Shown: piece after piece, positions 1 to 8,641 of the stretch
Numbering within the stretch: the first letter of the stretch is position 1
How the letters are laid out: each line of letters begins with the position of its first letter
NCBI RefSeq assembly: GCF_002887735.1
Contig: NZ_PKQP01000013.1
Location: 1 to 64,000 of the forward strand
Direction of reading: 5' to 3'
Source: Stenotrophomonas bentonitica
GTDB lineage: Bacteria; Pseudomonadota; Gammaproteobacteria; Xanthomonadales; Xanthomonadaceae
DNA length: 64,000 nucleotides
Position numbers and translations under genes: made by a program
Notes under the pieces: model-generated
Told to the model about the DNA's origin: nothing
What the model saw: the letters and a program-made list of their open reading frames with translations, nothing else
Database searches by the model: none

Positions 1-53
1 CCGCCGACCTCCTGCATGCCATGCAGGCGCTCTCCCAGCTGAGCTATGGCCCC
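1..53 (-). tRNA. tRNA-Ala(GGC), partial (cut by window edge)
   Basis: The visible 53 bases are identical to the 5' part of the two complete tRNA-Ala(GGC) genes at 314-389 and 743-818, including the anticodon stem and loop with GGC. The T-arm and acceptor 3' end lie left of the window. It is the third Ala copy of the array. Confidence 0.95.
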
Positions 54-74
54 ACGTTGTACCGCGAGCCGCCT

Positions 75-103
75 AGTATATCTGCCTGTTCACGTTTGTG
101 GAA
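75..103 (-). promoter_or_regulatory. sigma-70-type promoter of the left tRNA unit
   Basis: On the minus strand the sequence reads TTCCAC (98-103), a 17-base spacer, then TATACT (75-80), 21 bases before the tRNA-Ala 5' end at 53. The other two Ala genes have promoters in the same place with the same spacing. Confidence 0.65.
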
Positions 104-143
104 GCCTTTCGGGCATCCGCATCGCAACCGCAGTAGGCGGTGA

Positions 144-169
144 ACAAAAAGACCCGGCATGCCGGGCCT
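144..169 (-). terminator. rho-independent terminator after tRNA-Glu
   Basis: On the minus strand a GC-rich palindrome (arms around CCCGGC/GCCGGG) is followed by TTTTT. It lies about 20 bases downstream of the tRNA-Glu at 188-263 and closes the middle Ala-Glu unit. Confidence 0.8.
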
Positions 170-187
170 CGGTGTTCTTCTGATGAG

Positions 188-263
188 TGGCGTCCCCACG
201 GGGATTCGAACCCCGGTCGCCACCGTGAAAGGGTGATGTCCTAGGCCTCTAGACGATGGGGAC
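188..263 (-). tRNA. tRNA-Glu(TTC)
   Basis: 76-base cloverleaf on the minus strand starting GTCCCC and ending GGGGACGCCA, so CCA is encoded. The anticodon loop CTTTCAC carries TTC. It is identical to the copy at 614-689 and lies 50 bases downstream of tRNA-Ala(GGC), so the two are probably one transcript. Confidence 0.97.
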
Positions 264-313
264 GCATAAACTCATCAAATTGTTCAGCACACCGAACGGC
301 CTAAGGTCCGGAG

Positions 314-389
314 TGGTGGAGCCAGGCGGGATCGAACCGCCGACCTCCTGCATGCCATGCAGGCGCTCTCCCAGCTGAGCTATGGCCCC
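314..389 (-). tRNA. tRNA-Ala(GGC)
   Basis: 76-base cloverleaf on the minus strand starting GGGGCC and ending GGCTCCACCA. The anticodon loop ATGGCAT carries GGC. It is identical to the copy at 743-818. First gene of the middle Ala-Glu unit. Confidence 0.97.
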
Positions 390-406
390 ACGATGCTGGA
401 GGCGGA

Positions 407-435
407 ATTCTACGCGGCCGTGAAGCATTCGCCAA
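407..435 (-). promoter_or_regulatory. sigma-70-type promoter of the middle tRNA unit
   Basis: On the minus strand TTGGCG (430-435), 17 bases, then TAGAAT (407-412), ending 18 bases before the tRNA-Ala 5' end at 389. Close to the -35/-10 consensus with ideal spacing. Confidence 0.75.
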
Positions 436-572
436 GTCTTTTTTCTGAAATACCGAAGAAAGAATGCATGCAGGCATCCATCTGCAGAGGCTGATCGTTG
501 CCCGCGCGAGTGCACCAGCACGCACGCGATAAAACAGGCCGCCAATGCCGAGCGTTGCTCGATGCGGCACAA

Positions 573-600
573 ACAAAAAGCCCCGACCGAAGTCAGGGCT
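573..600 (-). terminator. rho-independent terminator after tRNA-Glu
   Basis: On the minus strand a 9-bp stem AGCCCTGAC/GTCGGGGCT with a TTCG tetraloop is followed by TTTTG. It sits 14 bases after the tRNA-Glu at 614-689 and ends the right-hand Ala-Glu unit. Confidence 0.85.
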
Positions 601-613
601 GTTTGTTTGAAAC

Positions 614-689
614 TGGCGTCCCCACGGGGATTCGAACCCCGGTCGCCACCGTGAAAGGGTGATGTCCTAGGCCTCTAGACGATGGGGAC
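614..689 (-). tRNA. tRNA-Glu(TTC)
   Basis: Identical to the tRNA-Glu at 188-263: 76 bases, encoded CCA, anticodon TTC. It follows tRNA-Ala(GGC) by 53 bases and is followed by a terminator. Confidence 0.97.
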
Positions 690-742
690 GCACGAAAACT
701 TCAAATTTTGTCACTGCAATCTGATCGGCCTAATGATCGGAT

Positions 743-818
743 TGGTGGAGCCAGGCGGGATCGAACCGCCGACCTCCTGCATGCCATGCAGGCGCTCTCC
801 CAGCTGAGCTATGGCCCC
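743..818 (-). tRNA. tRNA-Ala(GGC)
   Basis: Identical to the tRNA-Ala at 314-389, with encoded CCA and anticodon GGC. First gene of the array in transcription order, with a strong promoter just upstream. Confidence 0.97.
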
Positions 819-835
819 ACGTCGTGAGGAGCGAA

Positions 836-864
836 ATCATAGCGACGACGTTTTGGATTGGCAA
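836..864 (-). promoter_or_regulatory. sigma-70-type promoter of the right tRNA unit
   Basis: On the minus strand TTGCCA (859-864), 17 bases, then TATGAT (836-841), 18 bases before the tRNA-Ala 5' end. It lies between copA and the tRNA array, so the array does not depend on copA read-through. Confidence 0.8.
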
Positions 865-900
865 GAAAAAAGTGAAGAAATATCGTCATGCAATCCGCGG

Positions 901-3234
901 TCACTCGCCGGGCAGTCGTTGATGGCGCAGCCGCAGTGCATTGCTGATCACCGAGACCGAACTCAGACTCATCGCCACCGCCGCCAACATCGGCGACATT
1001 ACGATGCCCAGCGGATACAGCACGCCGGCTGCAACAGGAATGCCGAGGCCGTTGTAGAGAAACGCAAAGCCCAGGTTCTGCCGCATGTTGCGCACGCTTG
1101 CAGTGGACAGCTGGCGCGCACGCAGGATGCCGCGCAGATCGCCCTTGACCAGCGTGACCTGTGCGCTCGACATCGCCACATCGGTGCCGTTGCCCATCGC
1201 GATGCCAACGTCCGCACTCGCCAGCGCCGGCGCGTCGTTGATGCCATCGCCGGCCATCGCCACCTTGCGGCCCTGCGCCTGCAGCGAACGGATCAACGCG
1301 GCCTTGTCGGCGGGGCGCATCTCGCCGTGGACGTCATCCAGGCCGAGTTCCCGCGCGACGGCTTCCGCGGTGGCCGCGCCGTCGCCGGTGGCCATGACGA
1401 TGCGCAGGCCATCGCGGTGCAGCTGCACGATCGCTTCGGCGGTGGAGGCCTTGATCGGGTCAGCCACCGCGAGCAGGCCGCCAAGCTGGCCGTCGACGGC
1501 GAGGTACATCACGCTGGCCGCGGTGCTGCGCAAGTGCTCGGCACGTTCGCGCAGCGTGTCCAGCGCGATACCGTGTTCGTCCATCAACGCGGTATTGCCA
1601 AGCAGCAGCTGCCTGCCGTCCACCGCGCCCTGCACACCCATGCCGGTCAGGGAATCGAAATCGTCCACGCTGGCCAGCGGCATCCCGCGCGCGCGTGCTT
1701 CGGCCACGATCGCGGCCGCCAACGGATGCTCGCTGCCCTGGTCCAGGCTGGTCGCCCATTGCAGGATCTGATCGGCAGCGAAGGGCGTCACCGCCTGTAC
1801 GTCACGGAACGCTGGCTTGCCCTCGGTCAAGGTACCGGTCTTGTCGACCACCAGCGTGTCGATCTGGCGCAGTGCCTCGATCGCCTCGGCATCGCGGAAC
1901 AGCACCCCGTGCTGCGCGGCGCGACCCGTGGCGACCATGATCGTCATCGGTGTGGCCAGCCCCAACGCGCACGGGCAGGCGATGATCAGCACCGCTACCG
2001 CGCTCAGTACCGCATGCGTCCATGACGGCGCCGGACCGAACAGTCCCCAGCCGAGGAACGTCAGCACCGCGACCGACAGTACCGCCAGCACGAACCAGTA
2101 CGCGACGGTGTCGGCCATGCGCTGCATCGGGGCGCGTGAGCGCTGCGCCTGCGCCACCAGCTGCACGATCTGCGCCAGCATGCTGTCATCGCCAAGGCGA
2201 TCGGCACGGACGACCAGGCTGCCAGTGCCGTTGAGTGTCGCGCCGATCACCGCGTCGCCCACGGCCTTGGCCACTGGCACCGGCTCACCGGTGAGCATGG
2301 ATTCATCGATGGAGGAGCGGCCTTCGACGACCGTGCCATCCACGGGCACCTTCTCACCCGGGCGCACGCGCACGCGGTCGCCGGGCTGCAGCGCGGTAAT
2401 GTCGACGTCTTCCTCGCGGCCATCCGCGCGCAGCACGCGTGCGGTTTTCGGTGCCAGGCCGAGCAGCGCCTTGATCGCGGCGGATGTTTTTGCCCGTGCG
2501 CGCAGCTCCATCAACTGGCCGAGCAGCGTGAGCGAGATGATCATTGCTGCGGCCTCGAAATAGACGCCGACATGCCCGTGCTGCTGGAACGACGGCGGGA
2601 ACAGACCGGGCGCGACGGTGGCGACCACGCTGTAGCCGTACGCAGCGAGCACACCCGTCCCGATCAGGGTCCACATGTTCGGGCTGCGGCTGCGGATCGA
2701 CTGCGCCCAGCGCTGCAGGAACGGCCAACCGGCCCACAGCACCACCGGCGTCGCCAGGGCCAACTCGATCCACACCCGCAGATCGGGCGCCAGGCCATGC
2801 AGCACGGGGGTCATCGCCAGCATCGCCAGGGCCATCGTCGCCACACTCAGCGGCAGGCTCCACCAGAAGCGGCGGCGGAAGTCGGTCAACTCGGGGTTCT
2901 CGCCTTCCTCAAGGCTGGGCATCGCCGGTTCCAGCGCCATGCCGCACAGAGGACAGCTGCCGGGACCGTCCTGCACGATTTCCGGGTGCATCGGGCAGGT
3001 GTACCGCGTGCCGGCGGGGGCTGGTTTGACGACGCCAGCAGGTGCGGCCAGATAGCGCTGCGGGTCGGCAATGAACCTGCGTCGGCAGCCATCGCTGCAG
3101 AACGCGTAGTCGTTGCCGTCATGGCGGGCATGGTGGGGCGTGGTGGCCGGGTCGACCATCATCCCGCAGACAGGATCCCTGACGGTGCCTGCATTGGTCG
3201 CCGTGGCGCCGGGGTGATCGTGGGCGTGCGTCAT
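901..3234 (-). CDS. copA: Cu(+)-exporting P1B-type ATPase
   Basis: Predicted inner-membrane pump that expels monovalent copper (possibly silver) from the cytoplasm using ATP. The 777-residue protein starts with a YHS-like Cys-rich segment (DPVCGM) and a second metal-binding segment with CPMHP and CPLCG, in place of the usual CxxC HMA domain. The P-type ATPase core follows: TGEP actuator loop, CPC in the membrane (Cys420, Cys422), DKTGT phosphorylation site (Asp464), an SEHPLA nucleotide-binding motif and [10 protein letters not shown]. The ATG at 3234 overlaps the stop of the MerR gene by four bases (ATGA). An in-frame upstream start at 3270 lies inside the MerR gene and is less likely. Metal choice is inferred from CPC and the neighbour. 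Confidence 0.93.
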   Translation of the reverse strand: MTHAHDHPGATATNAGTVRDPVCGMMVDPATTPHHARHDGNDYAFCSDGCRRRFIADPQRYLAAPAGVVKPAPAGTRYTCPMHPEIVQDGPGSCPLCGMALEPAMPSLEEGENPELTDFRRRFWWSLPLSVATMALAMLAMTPVLHGLAPDLRVWIELALATPVVLWAGWPFLQRWAQSIRSRSPNMWTLIGTGVLAAYGYSVVATVAPGLFPPSFQQHGHVGVYFEAAAMIISLTLLGQLMELRARAKTSAAIKALLGLAPKTARVLRADGREEDVDITALQPGDRVRVRPGEKVPVDGTVVEGRSSIDESMLTGEPVPVAKAVGDAVIGATLNGTGSLVVRADRLGDDSMLAQIVQLVAQAQRSRAPMQRMADTVAYWFVLAVLSVAVLTFLGWGLFGPAPSWTHAVLSAVAVLIIACPCALGLATPMTIMVATGRAAQHGVLFRDAEAIEALRQIDTLVVDKTGTLTEGKPAFRDVQAVTPFAADQILQWATSLDQGSEHPLAAAIVAEARARGMPLASVDDFDSLTGMGVQGAVDGRQLLLGNTALMDEHGIALDTLRERAEHLRSTAASVMYLAVDGQLGGLLAVADPIKASTAEAIVQLHRDGLRIVMATGDGAATAEAVARELGLDDVHGEMRPADKAALIRSLQAQGRKVAMAGDGINDAPALASADVGIAMGNGTDVAMSSAQVTLVKGDLRGILRARQLSTASVRNMRQNLGFAFLYNGLGIPVAAGVLYPLGIVMSPMLAAVAMSLSSVSVISNALRLRHQRLPGE

Positions 3235-3629
3235 TGGCGGACGTCCGTCAACGCCGACAGGATCGGGCACTGCGCGTTGTCGCCGTGCCCGGGGCAGGCC
3301 TCGACCAGGTGCTTGAGCGCCCGGTGCATGCGCTGCAGCTCGTTGATGCGCTGTTCGATATCGGCGAGTTTGTTCACTGCGCTGTCGCGGATCTGTGCCA
3401 TGTCCTGGCCGCGCTGATCGCTGAAGCCGAGCAGGTCGGCGACTTCATCCAGGCTGAAACCCAGCGCCTTGGCGCGACGGATGAACTGCAGCCGGGTCAG
3501 GTCGGCCTCGCTGAAGACGCGGTAGCCGCCGGCGCTGCGGCGGGCGGTGGGCAGCAGCTGCTGCCGCTCGTAGTAGCGCACCGTATCGATGGGCACGCCT
3601 GCCTGGCGCGCGAGCTGTCCAATGTTCAT
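3231..3629 (-). CDS. MerR-family copper/heavy-metal responsive regulator (CueR-like)
   Basis: 132-residue MerR-type activator that probably senses Cu(I) or a related metal and switches on copA. It has the N-terminal winged HTH (NIGQLA..., DTVRYYER), a long dimerisation helix and a C-terminal loop with two cysteines separated by eight residues ([10 protein letters not shown]), comparable with the metal loop of CueR. The ATG at 3629 follows GAGG at good spacing; a GTG at 3635 would overlap that ribosome site. Co-transcribed with copA through an ATGA overlap. A MerR-type operator lies directly upstream, so autoregulation is likely. The exact metal cannot be read from sequence. Confidence 0.88.
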   Translation of the reverse strand: MNIGQLARQAGVPIDTVRYYERQQLLPTARRSAGGYRVFSEADLTRLQFIRRAKALGFSLDEVADLLGFSDQRGQDMAQIRDSAVNKLADIEQRINELQRMHRALKHLVEACPGHGDNAQCPILSALTDVRQ

Positions 3630-3653
3630 GAGCACCTCGTGGATGACCCGGTC

Positions 3654-3685
3654 ATTGTGGACCCTGGAGTCTGGTCAAGGGTCAA
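3654..3685 (-). promoter_or_regulatory. MerR-type promoter/operator of the merR-copA operon
   Basis: On the minus strand TTGACC (3680-3685) and CACAAT (3654-3659) are separated by 20 bases, longer than normal, as in MerR-controlled promoters. The spacer holds an imperfect dyad (3661-3682) with ACCCT and AGGGT ends and a right half similar to ZntR/CueR operators. Confidence 0.65.
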
Positions 3686-3840
3686 GCCTTGCTGGAACCC
3701 AACTGAAGATTCATCGCGCGTGAAATTTGCAATTAGTTGCATGGTCGTCCTCGCGGGACGCCCGTAGCCTCAGGCCATCTTATGTACAGACCTGTTCTGC
3801 CCGGCCCCGTGTCGGCAGGCATTGTTCAAGGAGAATGGCC

Positions 3841-4905
3841 ATGGACGCACCCCGCAACACGCTGCAGCCGGACCGCCGGCCGGACGCGCCGACCCTGATG
3901 GAAGTGGCGGTCGTTGAATTCCCCGGCAGTCTGCGCGCCGCCGCACCGGTGCTGTCCGAACTTGCCCAGCGCTGCAACCGCACAGTGGCCGCGGGGCGCC
4001 GCACCGGCGCACGGATGCTGGTGACGCGATGGACGATGTCCAGCCGGGGCATGCAGCGCGTTGCTGGCGCCGAACTGTTCGGCGATGCACTGCCGGCGAT
4101 CATCGTCATCCCCGGCAGCGAATCGAGCTGGTCCATGGCACCGCCGGACGAACGCCTGCTGGCGTGGCTGCGCGAATGCCACGATGGCTGCAGCCTGCTC
4201 GCGGCCTGCGACGAGGGTGGCCTGCTGCTGGCCGCGGCGGGCATCCTGGCCGGCCGCCCGGTCAGCGTGCCCGATCCGGCCCGTTGCCAGGCGCTGCGCA
4301 CGATGGTGCCCAGCTGGCAGCCGTGTGAACGGACCCTGGTCGACGATGGCGATCTGCTGACCGCCGCCGGACCGGACGCATGGAAGTATCTGAGCCTGCG
4401 CCTGATCGCACGGGTCTATGGGCAGAGTGTGATGAATACCGTCATCCAGCAGTTGCAGCTGATGATTCCACGCACGGAACTGGATGATCTGGAACGCTTC
4501 AGCGCCAACTTCGCCCACGGCGATCGCAGCATCCTCAAAGCACAGCGCTGGCTGCATGGCATCGCTGCCCGGGGTGTGGGGCTCGACGACATCTGCGTGC
4601 AGGCCGGGCTGGAACCGCGCACGCTGCAGCGTCGGTTCCTGAAAGCCACCGGGATGCGCCCGATCGAGTATTGCCAGCGCCTGCGCATCGCCAAGGCGCA
4701 GCTGCTGCTGCAGGCCGGCGGCGTCGTGGACCAGGTTGCATGGGCAGTGGGGTACTCGGACCAGAGCGCGTTCCGCCGGCTGTTCCTGCGTATTGTCGGG
4801 CTGACTCCGGCACGTTATCGCCGCCAGCTCGCTGCCCAGCAGCGTGAGCGGGCGCACTCACGCCCGGTCGCCCGGGTGCTTGAATCGATTCGTCCGGCTG
4901 CCTGA
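3841..4905 (+). CDS. GlxA-type transcriptional regulator (DJ-1/PfpI-like domain plus AraC HTH)
   Basis: 354 residues. The N-terminal half resembles the DJ-1/PfpI class I amidotransferase-like ligand domain of GlxA regulators (hydrophobic strands, IIVIPGSE near residue 87, a nucleophile-elbow-like AACDEGG region). The C-terminal 100 residues form an AraC-type double HTH (GLDDICVQAGLEPRTLQR, then a second HTH ending YSDQSAFRRLF). Start at 3841 follows AAGGAG by seven bases; an ATG six bases earlier is too close to that site. It is transcribed away from merR-copA. Its effector and targets are unknown; the downstream thiol-redox genes are separated by 114 bases and may or may not be targets. Confidence 0.85.
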   Translation: MDAPRNTLQPDRRPDAPTLMEVAVVEFPGSLRAAAPVLSELAQRCNRTVAAGRRTGARMLVTRWTMSSRGMQRVAGAELFGDALPAIIVIPGSESSWSMAPPDERLLAWLRECHDGCSLLAACDEGGLLLAAAGILAGRPVSVPDPARCQALRTMVPSWQPCERTLVDDGDLLTAAGPDAWKYLSLRLIARVYGQSVMNTVIQQLQLMIPRTELDDLERFSANFAHGDRSILKAQRWLHGIAARGVGLDDICVQAGLEPRTLQRRFLKATGMRPIEYCQRLRIAKAQLLLQAGGVVDQVAWAVGYSDQSAFRRLFLRIVGLTPARYRRQLAAQQRERAHSRPVARVLESIRPAA

Positions 4906-5019
4906 ATCGCACGACTGTCGCGTGCTTGATCCCCTGTCGGCTTGCTGGGACCATGCCGGCGGGCCCGATGCAACAGCCGTCGCCACGTGGCAGATCACGG
5001 GCGGCGGCGGAGAAAAGCA

Positions 5020-5820
5020 ATGATCAGCAGTGTAGGCCCGGTACCGCTTGCGGTCGTGTGGGTGTTGGTGGGTCTGGCCATCGCGATGCTGGTGGCCAGT
5101 GTGGTGCGTGCTCCAACAATCGAAGGCGTGCCGCGTCCGCGGTCGCTGGTGGTAGACATGCTGCTGCTGGGGCTGCTGGCCGGACGTGCGGCGTTCGTGA
5201 TCTGGCACCTGGGCGACTATGCGCAGGATCCCTGGGGCGTGCTGCGCATTGGCGATGGCGGCTTCCTGGTGTGGCCGGCGATGGCGGCGGGGCTGGGATG
5301 GGGCGCCTGGCGCCTGCGCCGCTGGCCGTCGCTCCGGCGGCCGGTCGTGGCCGCCGCCCTGGCCGGCGTGCTGAGCTGGGCGGTACTGTCGGCGGGTGCT
5401 GGCTGGCTGCAGCAATCGCGGGTAACGCTGCCGGCGATCAGCCTGACTTCGCTGCAGGGTGAGCCGATCGCATTGGCCGACACGCAGGGCACCCCGGTGG
5501 TGGTCAATCTCTGGGCGAGCTGGTGTGGCCCCTGCCGGCGCGAGATGCCGGTGCTGGCTCGCGCGCAGCAGCGCCACCCGGACATCCGCTTCCTGTTTGT
5601 CAACCAGGGTGAAGCCCGCGAAGAGGTCGAGGGTTTCATCGCCGCCGAGCAGCTGACGCTGGACAACGTGCTGCTTGACGAGGCTGCGCTCACCGCCGAG
5701 CGGCTGCAGGTGCATGCCTATCCGACTACCCTGTTCTTCGACGGCCAGGGCCGGCTGCAGCAGATCCATCTGGGCGAACTCAGTGCCGCCGGCCTGCAAT
5801 CCAAGCTCGACAGCCTGTAA
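5020..5820 (+). CDS. TlpA-like thiol-disulfide protein with Lgt-like membrane domain
   Basis: 266-residue protein with about four N-terminal membrane segments and a C-terminal periplasmic thioredoxin fold (WCGPC, Cys169 and Cys172; cis-Pro in AYPTT). Such domains transfer electrons between periplasmic thiols. The membrane part (about residues 30-120) has the spacing of a diverged prolipoprotein diacylglyceryl transferase (AGRAAFVIW, DYAQDPWG, GDGGF), but without clear Lgt catalytic residues, so it may only be an anchor or electron conduit. Start at 5020 follows GGAG with seven-base spacing. The next gene, 41 bases downstream, encodes a DsbG homologue, so this protein is a good candidate to keep DsbG reduced. 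Confidence 0.8.
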   Translation: MISSVGPVPLAVVWVLVGLAIAMLVASVVRAPTIEGVPRPRSLVVDMLLLGLLAGRAAFVIWHLGDYAQDPWGVLRIGDGGFLVWPAMAAGLGWGAWRLRRWPSLRRPVVAAALAGVLSWAVLSAGAGWLQQSRVTLPAISLTSLQGEPIALADTQGTPVVVNLWASWCGPCRREMPVLARAQQRHPDIRFLFVNQGEAREEVEGFIAAEQLTLDNVLLDEAALTAERLQVHAYPTTLFFDGQGRLQQIHLGELSAAGLQSKLDSL

Positions 5821-5861
5821 GGGTGGTCGCGTTGTCATGTTCCTTGAATCCAGGAGTCACC

Positions 5862-6683
5862 ATGAAGTTGAAGTCCTCGCGCCCATTGGGCACCGTGCTG
5901 GCGGTCTCGCTGTTGATGGCCCTGGCCGGGTGCAGCCAGGCGCAGACGCCCAGCGCCGCTGATGCCGCGCCGGCCAAGGGCGGTGCCGATCGCCCGGCGG
6001 TGCTGAAAGGCATCGAGAGGCACGGCTTCGAGGTGATCGGCGAGTTCGACGCGCCCGGTGGCCTGCGCGGCTTTGCCGGCGTGGTCGGTGGGCAGCAGCC
6101 CGCGGCGGCCTACGTCACCGCGGACGGAAAGCACGTCGTGGTCGGCAGCCTGTTCGATGCCAACGGCGAGGATGTGGGGGCGGCACCATTGGAAAAGCTG
6201 GTGGCCAAGCCGATGTCCGAGCGCAGCTGGAAGAAGCTGGATGAAAGCGCGTGGGTCCGTGATGGCCGCGCCGATGCGCCGCGCGTGGTCTACACCTTCA
6301 GCGATGCGAACTGCCCGTATTGCCATCGTTTCTGGGAAGCGGCGCGGCCGTGGGTGGACGCCGGCAAGGTGCAGTTGCGCCACGTGATGGTCGGCGTGAT
6401 CCGTGAGGACAGCCCGGCCAAGGCGGCGGCGATCCTCACCGCGCCCAACCCCAGCGCCGCGTTGCTGGAGAACGAACGGCTGTTCGATCGCGGCGGAATC
6501 AAGCCGGCGGCTTCGCTGACCGCGGAGGTCGCCAACAAGCTCGATGCCAATCAGCTACTGATGATCGAACTGGGCTTCCAGGGTACGCCGGGTATTCTGT
6601 TCAAGGATGCCCAGGGCATGGTACAGCGCCGTTCCGGCATGCCCCAGGGCGATGACATGACCGTGGTGCTCGGCCCGCGCTGA
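5862..6683 (+). CDS. dsbG: Thiol:disulfide interchange protein DsbG, lipoprotein form
   Basis: 273 residues. Periplasmic DsbC/DsbG-type isomerase or sulfenic-acid reductase with a CPYC active site (Cys151, Cys154), the same dipeptide as Escherichia coli DsbG, and a cis-Pro loop (GTPGI). The N-terminus is a lipoprotein signal: hydrophobic stretch then LAGC, with Cys23 followed by Ser, so the mature protein is probably membrane anchored, unlike soluble E. coli DsbG. Start at 5862 follows AGGAG by seven bases. It follows the TlpA-like gene and is followed by a terminator, suggesting a two-gene redox operon. Confidence 0.88.
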   Translation: MKLKSSRPLGTVLAVSLLMALAGCSQAQTPSAADAAPAKGGADRPAVLKGIERHGFEVIGEFDAPGGLRGFAGVVGGQQPAAAYVTADGKHVVVGSLFDANGEDVGAAPLEKLVAKPMSERSWKKLDESAWVRDGRADAPRVVYTFSDANCPYCHRFWEAARPWVDAGKVQLRHVMVGVIREDSPAKAAAILTAPNPSAALLENERLFDRGGIKPAASLTAEVANKLDANQLLMIELGFQGTPGILFKDAQGMVQRRSGMPQGDDMTVVLGPR

Positions 6684-6708
6684 GCCGAACCGGGTATCAC
6701 TGCACACC

Positions 6709-6740
6709 GCGCCGGGCTCTGCCCGGCGCGCTTGGTTTGG
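6709..6740 (+). terminator. terminator after dsbG
   Basis: A 9-bp stem GCGCCGGGC/GCCCGGCGC with a three-base loop (6709-6729) followed by a moderately T-rich stretch. It lies 26 bases after the dsbG stop. Confidence 0.65.
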
Positions 6741-6745
6741 GCGTC

Positions 6746-7156
6746 GTGCGGCCTGGCCCGGATGCGTTGACGCATTCGGCTTGATTTGGATCAAGGCTGA
6801 AAACGGGGCGGTCGCTAAGCTGCCCCGATGCGCTATTTCATGGATTGCCCCACACGCACCGGACGCGCGACTGCCCAGTCAGAAAACTGCCTGACAACAT
6901 TCACGGCATTCTCACTTTGCGATTGTTACTCAGGGCGCTGGCTGACACGCACATGCGTGGCTGTCATCAGGGATGAGGGGATCCCGTGCGAGCGTACCCA
7001 CGCACGCGATGCGTCCGCCGGCTTGACCGCCACCGGACCACGCGCATGCGGAGGTCGCGCGCATTGCAGTGCCGGGCTGCGTGCCGGTTGCCTGCGGCGT
7101 CATGGACGCCTGCCGGAATCGACACGTGGAACTGTGTACGGTTCAAGGAGGACGTG
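6746..7156 (+). other. 411-base non-coding region before the porin gene
   Basis: Apart from the FNR-type box I see no gene here. Short open frames across it lack ribosome sites and have no recognisable product. If transcription starts near 6827 the porin mRNA would have a leader of about 330 bases, long enough for post-transcriptional control, but I could not identify a specific structure. Confidence 0.5.
6781..6794 (+). promoter_or_regulatory. FNR/Anr-type binding site
   Basis: TTGATTTGGATCAA is an exact match to the FNR-family consensus TTGAT-N4-ATCAA. It lies about 25 bases upstream of a weak -10-like element (CTAAGC, 6815-6820), which fits an FNR-activated class II promoter for the porin-adiC-adiA genes. 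Regulation by oxygen limitation is inference. Confidence 0.7.
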
Positions 7157-8590
7157 ATGCGTTTGTCTGTATTGACGGTCGCATGCGCGGCAGCACTGGC
7201 TGCGGCGCCCGTGTACGCGCAGGATTCGGCCGCCGCGTTGCGGCAGGATATCCAGACGCTGCGGCAGACGCTGGAGCAGATGGAGAAACGACTGCAGGCG
7301 ATCGAGTCCGGGCAGCCTCCACCTGCCTCGCCGGCCATCACGGCGGCGACTGCGTCCGGTACGGGCGTCACGCCCGCCCCCTTGCCAGCGCCCCTGACGG
7401 CCCAGGCCCAGGTGCCGGGCATGGGTCAGGCGATTCTGCCGCAACGCGATTCCGTCGCCGATCCCTCCAGCGCCGCCTCCCGCCCGGACAGCGCCGCCGG
7501 CCCGACCGATCCCGAGCTGAAAGGCTTCTTCGCGATCCCCAATACCGATACGCTGATCCGCATCGGCGGCTACGCCAAGCTCGATGCGATCGCCGATTCG
7601 CGCGCAGCCGGTGACCAGGAACAGTTCGTCACCTCGTCGATTCCGGTCGGCAGTGCGCATCGGGATGTCTCCAGCTTCACGCTGCATGCCAAGCAGACCC
7701 GCTTCAGCTTCGAAGCGCGGCGCCCGACCACGCATGGCAACCTGCGCTTCTATCTGGAAAACGACTTCTTCGGCAGCAGCGACAGTTATCAGTTCCGCCT
7801 GCGCCATGCCTACGGGCAACTGGGCAATACCTACGCCGGTTATGGCTATTCCACGTTCATGGATGCCGACAGCCTGCCCGACACCCTGGATTTCGCCGGG
7901 CCGGGTGGGGCGGGGTACCTGCTCGTGGCCGGCATCCACCACAGCTTCGCAATGGGCAAGGGGAACACCCTGACCGTGGCGGCCGAGGATCCGGATACCC
8001 AGTTGAGCAACCCCGCCGAGGGGATCATGCCGGTGGACCAGCTGCCGGACGTCACCGTAACCGCGCGCATGGAGCGTGACTGGGGCCATCTGCAGCTGGG
8101 TGCGGTCGCACGCAGCCTGGGGTACGACGGCGATGCCGGCGATGGCCGGCGCTTTGCGGGTGGCCTGCAGCTCAGCGGCTCGGCCGCGGTGGGCGAACAG
8201 GACCTGCTGTTGTTCGGCGCGCTCGGCGGCAAGGGCCTGGCCCGTTATACGGCCGACCTGACCGGTTCGGGCATGGACGCGGTGGTGAGCGCAGACGGGC
8301 GGCTGCAGGCGTTGTCGCTGTATGGCGGCTTCGTTGGTTACACCCATTACTGGTCGCCGCTGTGGCGCTCGAACCTGATCTACGGCCAGCTCACCAGTGG
8401 ACGCAACGATGCGCTGGCCGCCGATGCGTTCCGCCAGAGCCGCTACGGCGTCTTCAACCTGCTCTGGAGCCCGGCCCCGTCCTGGACGATGGGCATGGAA
8501 CTGCTCTACGGGCAGCTGGAACAGCAGAGTGGACAACGCGGCGACACGATGCGGCTGCAGGGCAGCCTGCAATACAACTTCATCAAGTAA
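7157..8590 (+). CDS. DcaP-like trimeric outer-membrane porin
   Basis: 477 residues. A Sec signal peptide ends at about AQD (residue 22). A short coiled coil (heptads around residues 26-50) and a Pro/Ala-rich linker follow, then a beta-barrel beginning near ELKGFFAIPNTDTLIRIGGY, the typical start of DcaP-type porins. The protein ends in a beta strand (QYNFIK). DcaP porins pass small anionic or dipolar solutes; the substrate here is not known. ATG at 7157 is preceded by AAGGAGG. It is the first gene of a probable operon with adiC (51 bases downstream) and adiA, so it may pass arginine, agmatine or acid-stress solutes (inference). Confidence 0.85.
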   Translation: MRLSVLTVACAAALAAAPVYAQDSAAALRQDIQTLRQTLEQMEKRLQAIESGQPPPASPAITAATASGTGVTPAPLPAPLTAQAQVPGMGQAILPQRDSVADPSSAASRPDSAAGPTDPELKGFFAIPNTDTLIRIGGYAKLDAIADSRAAGDQEQFVTSSIPVGSAHRDVSSFTLHAKQTRFSFEARRPTTHGNLRFYLENDFFGSSDSYQFRLRHAYGQLGNTYAGYGYSTFMDADSLPDTLDFAGPGGAGYLLVAGIHHSFAMGKGNTLTVAAEDPDTQLSNPAEGIMPVDQLPDVTVTARMERDWGHLQLGAVARSLGYDGDAGDGRRFAGGLQLSGSAAVGEQDLLLFGALGGKGLARYTADLTGSGMDAVVSADGRLQALSLYGGFVGYTHYWSPLWRSNLIYGQLTSGRNDALAADAFRQSRYGVFNLLWSPAPSWTMGMELLYGQLEQQSGQRGDTMRLQGSLQYNFIK

Positions 8591-8641
8591 CTCCCAACGC
8601 CCGGCATGACCGGGTCCCTGCCTGGCAAAGGAGCAAGCGTC

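Noticed and set aside
6828..7157. Frames of about 109 codons in the porin leader
   Set aside because: No ribosome site, poor codon pattern, and they end at or inside the porin start; treated as untranslated leader.
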